64,000 bases of DNA, taken from positions 12,638,700 to 12,702,699 of the forward strand of contig CM119270.1 in the NCBI GenBank assembly GCA_051294375.1. Reading direction: 5' to 3'. Under the pieces are notes generated by a model. It was not told the origin of the DNA. It did no database searches and was given only the letters and a program-made list of their open reading frames with translations. Each line of letters begins with the position of its first letter. Within the stretch, counting starts at the first letter, position 1. Source of the DNA: Paraspadella gotoi (Eukaryota; Chaetognatha). Both the position numbers and the translations under genes were made by a program. Below, in pieces: positions 56,170-64,000 of this stretch.

Positions 56170-59100
56170 TTTTCTTTTCTTTCTTCTTTCTTCTCTTTCT
56201 TTCATGCTTTATTTTTAAATTTAAAGAAAAAATTGCCTTTTATTTACACCAACTTTTTTGTTCCCCACCCACCCAGCCCCTAATTCTCCCCCATTCCGCC
56301 CCCTTTTTTTCCCCCCCCTCCCCCCTTCAGCCTATTCCGCGTCAGGGAGTCCCATTCCTCTGAAAGATCCCACTACGACTACCGCCCGCCGACCGCGAAC
56401 ATCCGCCGGAATTCGTGGCGCTGTCCGGCGTCATCAAGGACGCCGTGGCGGCGCTGTACGACGAGACGGACGGACGACAAGTCATCAACGTCTTGCACTT
56501 CAAGTCAGAATTTTTCCGGATTTATTTTTTTTTTTTTTTTTTTTTTGGTGGGCGAAGGTGTAATTTTCAATGCTAATTTTGTTAAAATTTGTTTTAAATT
56601 TTTAATTGTTTCAATTTTAATTGTTATAATTAAAATTAAATAAGTCGAGTGAAAGATTTTTAAAAATTTCGTTGCAATGCTGAGGAGAGATTGGGAAAAG
56701 TAACTGAAAACACTGAAAATAACGCTAATAGTGAACCGGTAATCAATTAATAAGTCAACTAGGGAGGATTTGAAAAAAAAATATATTATATTTTTTTTAA
56801 AGTACAAATCTCTCGAAGTAACGAATTGAAACAACTTTTTTTCTTTTTTGTTGACCAAGTTTCAAATTTTATTTATTTCAACGGAAAATTTCGGTGACGT
56901 TTTCACGAGACGTCGCGATCCTCGACATATTTTTGTTCGTAGTTTCACGCACGAAGAGCGAGAGAGAGAGAGAGACACACATCAGTTTCAATTAGTTTCC
57001 ATCGTGACTCCGTCTCTAAAAAACCTAAAATTGTAAAAAAGCCATTTTTAATTAATTTATGTCGCGTAAGAGTCTGCCCTCCGTTTTTAAAATATTATCT
57101 CCAAAAATCCAATTTTTTTAAAAAAAATTCTCCTCCTACACTTTCACCTCGTGAATTTCCTCCTCCTACTCCTCTTCTTCGCTTCACCTCATCATCATTT
57201 TACAACAGCTGCTCCTCCTCCTCATCCTCCCCCTCCTAATCCTACCTCCCCCCCCCCGGGTCACCACCCAAATTCTTCCATGTTTTTACAAAGGAAATAT
57301 TTTTCTTTTTTTCTTTTTTTCTTCTTTTTTTTTAACAAATTGAAGTGTCACATTTGAGCTATATGTGTGGCAAGAGGGAGAAAAATATTGATCGGTTGAT
57401 TGATTGATTGTTTAAGTGATTGACTGATGAATTGAATGATTGATTGAGTGATTATTTGATTGAAATAGTGGTTTAATTAGTTATTACTGATCTCTTAATT
57501 GTTTATTTGTTATTCTTCGATGGATCCTAATTTAAAGCCAATTATAAAAAGAACAAGAGACAAAAACAATGAAAAGAAAGTGAAGGGGAAAAAACGATGA
57601 AAAAGTTTTAAATTACTCCTTATTGGGTGGTGGCCACCGCCTTGAGATGGAAAGAAAAGAGAGAGCGAGAGNNNNNNNNNNNNNNNNNNNNNNNNNCCTT
57701 CTCTCCTCCTCATCTCCTCTCCTCCTCCTCCTCTCTGTCTCTCTCCAGTCAGGCGTAACGCACTCTAGGTTGATGGACCCGGCATGGCAACTTCTTCTTC
57801 GGTTATCCCCCCCTATTTATTTATTTTTGGGAGGAGAGAAATACTGAGATCGTAGGAGGAACGGAGAAGTACAAGAAAAAAAAAAAGAGAAAAAAGAAAA
57901 GAGAAAGAGAGAGTTAGTGAGAGATGATAGAGGATTAGAGAAGCGAAGAGACGCTGAGAGGGAAGAGAGAGAGAGACGGACGAGAAGAGAGAGAGAGAGA
58001 GAGAGATAGAGAGAGGAGAGAGAGATGAGAGAGAAGAGAGAGGAGAGGAGAGAGCATCCCCCGTCAGTTTGTTTGCGATATTTTGAACAATCCTACGACG
58101 CGCCCCACCCGGATGGGGAATGAATTGGAAGAGAGAGAAGAAGACAGAGGAGAGAGGAGAGAGAGAGAGGAGAGTGAGACGAGATGAGAGAGAAGAGACT
58201 GAGGAGAGGAGGAGAGAGAGAGAGAGAGAGAGATAATAGATTTAGGCCCCCAGCAACGATGCAGGAATGGTTATGCGATTAGAGATGTTATGTTGAAAAT
58301 ATTTTTTTTTTACATGACGACCTGAGATACGGAGACGAAAAAAGTCTCAACTTCGATCTCGTTTTTGCAAAAAATCAAAAAGCGAGGAGGAACTACTTGC
58401 ATAAATATTTTAACAATGACATCACGGTGAAATAGTTTAAGAACAGCGATTAATCTTATTCAAGAGATCGTCTAAAGAATGAGATGAAATTCCGTCGCTA
58501 ATCCGTTTTTCACTCGCTGTCTCGTATATCCGTTATTGCTCGGCGTGCGGTATATTCCTGTGTTGACTAGAATCATCAAAGCTCAAAACCAAAAAGATGT
58601 TAAAAATTTGTTAATTTTATTTGGGATCGATCCACAATTATTTTTTTAAATTTCTTGTTTTTTTATCCATAGACGCCATCTCCACAATTATTTTTCTATT
58701 TGCTCTACGTTCCAAATTTTCCGTTTTGCTAACTTTTTTTTTTCACCGCCCTTTTTCTCTCAGGCACACCTCGCCGAGCTCCTCACCACGCAGACTCCCA
58801 CCATCCCTTCTCCTCCTTCCTCCCTTCCATCCTCCTCCTCACATACGCTCACCAATCAGGCGATCGACCAGAGTCCCTCAATCTAAAAGTACCAGCCTCA
58901 CCTCATCGTCCTCTTCCTTCCTTCCTCCTCCGCCGGCCGCCTCTTAAATATGGTCACGTGACTCTGAGGGAGACGTCGCCTGAGATCGTGCGGCGAAGGC
59001 GTATGACTACCATGCTTCGACGGACGACGAAGGATCTTCGTCTAATCGGATCGATCCGGGAGCGGGCGTCGCGCAGCGATCGACTAACGACGGCAGCGGC

Positions 59101-62100
59101 CGGCGGAGACGTCGGCCGCGGCGCGATGCCACGCCATTCCGCTCGAGGCGGACAAGTATCCGCGGTACAGGGAGAGACGGAGAGTGAACAAAAGGAGATG
59201 AGATTCGTAGTCCAAGCTTATGAGATTAATGGTTGATAGGCTTTTCCAAGATGGCGGATGTATGATTGATGGATTGACGGAGTCTTCGGCATATTTTGTC
59301 TTAAATTATATAAGAATATTAAAATCGGCAACAGATTTGCCTATTTTTCCACCCCAAAACTCCAAATACTAAATATTATAATTTCTCCACATAAATTACT
59401 ATGGTCCCGGGTTAAAAGTGATCTTTTCTCTTCGTACTTCTAACTTTTTTTTTCTCCCTTTCAAGAGTTCAAAGAACTTTACCATATATCGAAAGTTCAA
59501 ATTCAGGTCAGCGCGAAACGTTTCGACGAAAAAGGTAGATGGCATTCTTTCGAGCAAGTTTTGCGTTCTTCGATTTGAAATCTGCCATCAAAAATGCTGT
59601 CGCTCCATTGAAAGATCACCAGAGATGTTGTAATGAGCCGCTTTCAAATCAGAATTGACTGAACTGATTTGTATTACACGTATTACGCAAAACTGACTCG
59701 CTTTTACATCGCTGAATTATGTTGTATGAATTTTCATAAACTCTTAAACAGTTTAAAAGCGCTGTACGTAAACCTAAGAGTAATTGTGGAACAGATCTCT
59801 TTTTGACGCATTAGTTAACACTTCATTCTCCTTGCAACATTTTTTTTTGTAACGAAGCTAAATAATATTGTTTTTTTTAGTTTTTCCGAGCCAAATAACT
59901 TGAAATAACAGGAGAAATTACCGAAGCTTAATTTACGCTTTCCTCGTAAATTTTTCTTCTTGACTTTGTGGTTCAAATTCCATTAAATATTCTTTGTTTT
60001 TATCTTTTTCTTTTTTTTTTTTTTTTAATTTAATCTAATTTTGGCCGCAAAACAGAAAAAAAAATTAGAAAGAAATAAAAAAACAAACAACATTATTATT
60101 GGACTCCGATATTCCCCTGTTTCTTTCTTTCGTTTCTTTACTTTCTTTCTTCTTTCTTTCTTTCTTTCTTTCTTTCTTACTTTTCTTTTCTTTCTTCTTT
60201 CTTCTCTTTCTTTCATGCTTTATTTTTAAATTTAAAGAAAAAATTGCCTTTTATTTACACCAACTTTTTTGTTCCCCACCCACCCAGCCCCTAATTCTCC
60301 CCCATTCCGCCCCCTTTTTTTCCCCCCCCTCCCCCCTTCAGCCTATTCCGCGTCAGGGAGTCCCATTCCTCTGAAAGATCCCACTACGACTACCGCCCGC
60401 CGACCGCGAACATCCGCCGGAATCGTTGGCGCTGTCCGGCGTCATCAAGCGCACGCCGTGGCGGCGCTGTACGACGAGACGGACGGACGACAAGTCATCA
60501 ACGTCTGTGCCACTTCAACGTCAGAATTTTCCGGATTTATTTTTTTTTTTTTTTTTTTTTTGGTGGGCGAAGGTGTAATTTTTTCAATGCTAATTTTTGT
60601 TTAAAACTTTGTTTTAATTTTTAATGTGTTTCAATTTTTAATTGTATTTATAATTAAAATTAAATTAAGTATCGGCAGTTGAAAGATTTTTTAAGACAAT
60701 TTCGTTGTCAATAAATGCTGAGGAAACAGAGAATGGCGAAAGTAACTGAAAACACTTGAAAATAGACGGCTAATATGCGAACCGTAATCAATTAATAAGT
60801 CAACTAGGTGAGGATTTGAAAAAAAATATATATATGTTTAATTTTAAAGTTTACAAATCCTTCAAATAGTAACGAATTGGAAACCAACTCTTTTTTCTTT
60901 TTTGTTGACCAGTTTCAAATTTTATTTTATTTCACGGAAAATTTCGGTGACATTTTCACGAGACGTCGAGATCATCACAATTATTTTGTTTTCGTTAGGT
61001 TTCGGACGCACGAATGGAGCGAGAGAGAGAGAGAAGAGAACACATCAGTTTCAATTTAGTTTCCATCTTTGACTCCTCTCTAAAAAACCTTAAAATTGTA
61101 AAAAAGCCATTTTAATAATTTATGTCGCGTTAAGAGGTCTGCCCTCCGTTTTTTAAAATATTTATCTCCAAAAATCCAATTTTTTTTTTTTAAAAAAAAT
61201 TCTCCTCTGTTACACTTTCAACCTCTATCGTGAATTTCCTCCTCCTACTCCTCTTCTTTCGCTTCACCTCATCATCATTTTACAAACAGCTGCTCCTCCT
61301 CCTCATTCCTCCCCTCCTAATCCTACCTCCCCCCCCGGGTCACTGGCACCCAATTTCTTCCATGTTTTTTACAAAGGAAATATTTTCTTTATTTCTTTTT
61401 CTTTATTTTTTTAACAAATTTTGAAGTTGTCACATTTGAGCTATATGTAGTGGCATAGAGGGGAAAGAAAATATTGATCGGTGATTGATGATTGTTTAAG
61501 TGACTTGACTTGATGAATTGAATGATAATGATTGAGTGATTATTTGATTTGAAATAGTGGTTTATATAGTATTACGATTCTCTAATTGTTATTGTTTTAT
61601 TCTCGATGAATCCTAATTTAAAGCCAATTATAAAAAGAACAAGAGACAAAAACAATTGAAAAGAAAGTGAAGGGGAAAAACGAAATTGAAAAAAGTTTAA
61701 ATTACTCCTGTATTGGTGTGTGGCCACCGCCTGAGATTGGAAAGAAAAGAGAGAGCAGAGAGAGAGAGGAGAGAGAATGAGACGCGAGAATTCGAGAGAG
61801 GAGAGAAGAGAGAGAAGGAAGAGAGGAGAGAGAGAGAAGAGAAAGAGACGAGAGAGAGAGAAGAGAGGAGCAGAAGGCCCAAGGCGAATTAAATCGAGTT
61901 CTGAAATCTTCATTAAAACTCAACTTTGTAACATGATAACATTTTGACCTATAATTTAAACATTTTAAATAATTAACGATCAAATCAAATCAAATCAGCC
62001 AATCTCTCCTTCTCCCCCCCCCCAAAAAAAAAACCACAGACGCGGCAAACGGTCCGCCTCTCTCCTCGTCTCGATGGATCTCGGCTCGATCGGCTTTTAC

Positions 62101-63837
62101 AATCAGCCGATCCTGTTGAACACTTTGAACGAGGCCATCACCGCTGGACGAATCGGGCCTTACAGAGTCTCTGCCGACGGCTTTCAGTTTCGCGCCCTCA
62201 ACAGTGAGTTCTTTACTGTACTATGTATCGTTTGATATCGTTTTGGTATCGTTTGATCACGCCCATCGAACATACAGTTGATGCCCTTTTGTTTGAGAAG
62301 GGCGACATGATATTTTCCGATACTAGATGAATTAAAAAATTTGGCTCACTGTATTTTCGACTTTGTCAAACTTGATGGAAATTTAGTTTCGGGATTTTTT
62401 TTTACATAAAATTCTTGAAATGACGAAACTATAATTTCCTGCTTAAGAACAGAAGTCTACTACCCTTACCCACTTTCAATACACCTACTGTAAAATATTT
62501 AATACTCAATTTTATCAAATTAGCTCTCTTCTAATACCTCTTTTTTGTAATTTTTTTTCTTTTTCTATACAAAACAAAAACAGAAGATGAAATACGTAAG
62601 AATATGAAATGTGAAACAGTTAAAGAAATAGCGAATGAACTAATTAAGCTTATGTTTGAAAAAATTAGTGAAAGAAGATTTACAGCTTACAGCTTATAGC
62701 GTCAGATTTGTAACAGAAACTGCTACAGTTAACTTTTATGATTTATTGCATTAACCGCTGTATGATTCACAATTAGTGCTTTATACAACTTTATTTCTTA
62801 TGAGTTTAAAAATTTTTATTTTCCTAGTCCAAGATTGATAACTTTCGTGGGTCAATTCTATTTGCTCCTTTAAAAAAATAATTAAACATTTTTTTTTGGC
62901 ATCAATTTTTTTTTTTTGGCACCCCATTTTTTCCATTTTTGCACGTCGCATGCCACGCCCCCCTCCCGGCACCCACCCCCTCTATTTTGCACCGCATTTT
63001 CCCACCCCTCGCCCTTCGCAACCTATCGCCCCATGGCCTCCGCACGCACCGCGCACGTAACTCGCACGCATCGAAGGTCCGCGCGCCACGTGCGACGACG
63101 AGGACTTTACGTGTCGCGACGGAACCTGCGTGGCGAAGGAGGTCGTGTGCGACGGGCGACCCGATTGCAGGGACGCGAGCGACGAGGAGAATTGCGGTGA
63201 GTTTTGATTGGGGTGAGGTAAGTTAAGGGTTGGGTGGGTGAGGCCTTTGGGCGAAACTTCTTTGGGTGAAGATTGGACAGAATCGGTTTTTTTTCCTTTT
63301 GACAATTTTATTTTTCGTAGAATGTAGCTTAAAACTTCTTTTTTTTAGTTTTCGATAAAATTTTTCTTTTCAAATCAATGAATGCATTCGTTATGGCGTT
63401 CTCATCTTTAGAACATTTTCTAAAACCTCAATTTCATTTCCAAACAGAATTAGACAACCAGGGTTTGAAATAGTGTAGACAACTAATAAACTTATACGTA
63501 AATAACTTTAATCAATAATATTACTGATTTTAAGCTTAATCACCTTTTGGTCGAAATTACTTGATATATATATATAAAAAAGAAAAAAGCCGTAGTTTCC
63601 ACCCCAGCGAACGAACCTATCATTTTTACCCACCTGCTTAAACCCCCACTCCACAATTCCTTCTTTTTTTTTCTTTTTTCGCTTTTTTCCTCGTTTTTCG
63701 CGTCCGCGCCTACGCAGCCCCGCGCTCCTGCGATACCGCTTCCGAGCTGCGCTGCGACGACGGGACCTGCCTGAGCCTCCTGCGGCGTTGCGACGGGATT
63801 CCCGACTGCAGAGGCAACGAAGACGAACGAGGCTGCG
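54890..63837 (+). CDS. trol: perlecan (basement-membrane heparan sulfate proteoglycan), 5' part
   Basis: Exons 54890-55250, 56331-56503, 62040-62203, 63077-63196 and 63718-63837, all with AG/GT borders and matching phases 0/1/2/1/1. Domain order: Ser-Gly glycosaminoglycan-attachment segment, SEA domain, LDL-receptor class A repeats, the same order as vertebrate HSPG2. Perlecan is secreted, carries heparan sulfate, cross-links basement membranes and binds growth factors. The gene runs past the right edge (Ig, laminin and LamG domains expected). The signal-peptide exon was not identified. A base is missing or added in the 56331 exon, and the first two exons recur at 58764-60519, probably an assembly artefact. 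Arthropod symbol trol used by homology. Confidence 0.85.
56331..56503 (+). CDS. trol: perlecan exon: first half of SEA domain
   Basis: Acceptor CCCCCTTCAG, donor TTCAA|GTCAGA. Starts [19 protein letters not shown] in the frame set by the previous exon; after a one-base shift near 56385-56400 the true SEA frame reads [19 protein letters not shown] and [12 protein letters not shown]. The shift is also present in the second copy at 60342, so it may be a real feature, a shared sequencing error in a GC-rich stretch, or a mis-set exon edge. Confidence 0.75.
56504..57670 (+). other. perlecan intron sequence, no exon seen
   Basis: AT-rich with poly-T, C/T-rich and GATT tracts. The SEA-domain second exon lies only at 62040, beyond the duplicate. 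Confidence 0.6.
58764..60519 (+). pseudogene. second, error-ridden copy of perlecan exons 1-2
   Basis: 58764-59164 and 60342-60519 correspond to 54890-55250 and 56331-56503 with many small indels that break all frames. The whole surrounding 57697-61760 repeats 53830-57671 across a 25-N gap. Indel-only decay in exons and introns alike points to an uncorrected read, not to evolution. Confidence 0.75.
60520..62039 (+). other. perlecan intron sequence, no exon seen
   Basis: Second copy of the intron to about 61760, with a GA microsatellite at 61748-61870, then unique sequence to the acceptor AAACCACAG at 62039. Confidence 0.6.
62040..62203 (+). CDS. trol: perlecan exon: second half of SEA domain
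   Basis: Acceptor AAACCACAG, donor AACA|GTGAGT, phase 2 in and phase 1 out. Encodes [19 protein letters not shown] then [20 protein letters not shown] and QFRALN. The ending [13 protein letters not shown] closely parallels the end of the SEA module in known perlecans, the most diagnostic sequence in the window. Clean frame, unlike the duplicated exons. Confidence 0.9.
62204..63076 (+). other. perlecan intron, no exon seen
   Basis: AT-rich until about 62900, then C/T-rich and GC-rich up to the acceptor at 63076. Confidence 0.6.
63077..63196 (+). CDS. trol: perlecan exon: LDL-receptor class A repeat 1
   Basis: Acceptor GCATCGAAG, donor TGCG|GTGAGT, 120 bp. Reads [20 protein letters not shown] then [15 protein letters not shown]: six cysteines with the DxSDE calcium-binding end. 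One repeat per exon with phase 1 on both sides, the usual modular layout. Confidence 0.9.
63718..63837 (+). CDS. trol: perlecan exon: LDL-receptor class A repeat 2
   Basis: Acceptor CCTACGCAG, donor TGCG|GTAGGA, again 120 bp and phase 1/1. Reads [20 protein letters not shown] then [16 protein letters not shown]: six cysteines. The calcium loop has NEDE in place of the usual SDE, so binding may be altered, though acidic residues remain. Confidence 0.9.
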
Positions 63838-64000
63838 GTAGGAGTCACTTTGTTGCTATGGAGACATAGAAGATAGCGTTTCCGTGGAGACGCTCGTTGC
63901 GGAGCTAAAGAGTCCGGTGGTCTTTCGAAAGATCGGGAAATCGAAATGAATATGTGGATTGGGAAATATCGATTATTGATGGAATATTTCTAAAGTGGAA
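63838..64000 (+). other. start of next perlecan intron
   Basis: Sequence after donor GTAGGAGT to the window end. No further exon visible. Confidence 0.6.

Larger units (their letters stand above)
53830..57671. other. segment duplicated at 57697-61760
   Basis: Collinear copies on both sides of the gap 57672-57696, covering two perlecan exons, introns, a CTTT tract (56138-56200) and an ATTG tract (57390-57470). Confidence 0.8.

Overview
This window is a draft assembly of an intron-rich, repeat-choked animal nuclear genome. Spliceosomal introns, GC-rich exons in AT-rich surroundings, a perlecan-type extracellular matrix gene, a trypsin-fold gene relic, tandem-PH and BTB proteins, and Penelope-like, hAT-like and Tc1/mariner-like elements all indicate a metazoan. 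Very dense GA/CT, ATTG, TTA and GAC microsatellites are reminiscent of crustacean genomes, but the taxon is an inference. No prokaryotic, organellar or viral genes and no CRISPR array were seen.

Layout. 1-8771 is non-coding: a short inverted-arm Penelope-like element (PLE), GC-rich palindrome clusters, a TTGGTCAAC minisatellite, A/G and C/T tracts, and a segment present twice (1-2822 and 5017-7862). 9221-14422 (+) holds about eleven exons of a protein with the end of one PH domain, an acidic/Ser-rich linker, a second PH domain and a Ser-rich tail. 15.3-25.7 kb is non-coding, microsatellite-rich and assembled about twice, partly inverted, around a noisy GTGAGCGG satellite. 25.7-35 kb is mostly empty AT-rich or microsatellite DNA with a 66-nt hairpin and a decayed retroelement-like stretch. 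35.1-41.9 kb is a transposon nest: a 2-kb PLE with a 12-bp target duplication, a 70-bp hAT-like MITE, an hAT-like element with an exact 8-bp target duplication that itself contains a second PLE and an AT-rich palindrome, a two-exon MATH/BTB-like gene on the minus strand, and a Tc1/mariner-like MITE. 44.1-47.3 kb (-) is a broken trypsin-like protease gene. 47.3-53.8 kb is repeats with one tandem duplication. 54890-63837 (+) is the 5' part of a perlecan gene (glycosaminoglycan-attachment exon, SEA domain in two exons, two LDL-receptor class A exons), running off the right edge; the first two exons appear again, error-ridden, at 58.76-60.52 kb.

The protein genes are not functionally linked. The most notable signals are hammerhead-ribozyme cores in the inverted arms of all three PLE insertions; the layered transposon insertions 6 bp past the BTB gene stop codon; GC-rich palindrome clusters; microsatellites placed directly behind 5' splice sites of the PH gene; and duplications abutting 25-N gaps that look like gap-filling artefacts and affect the perlecan gene model.
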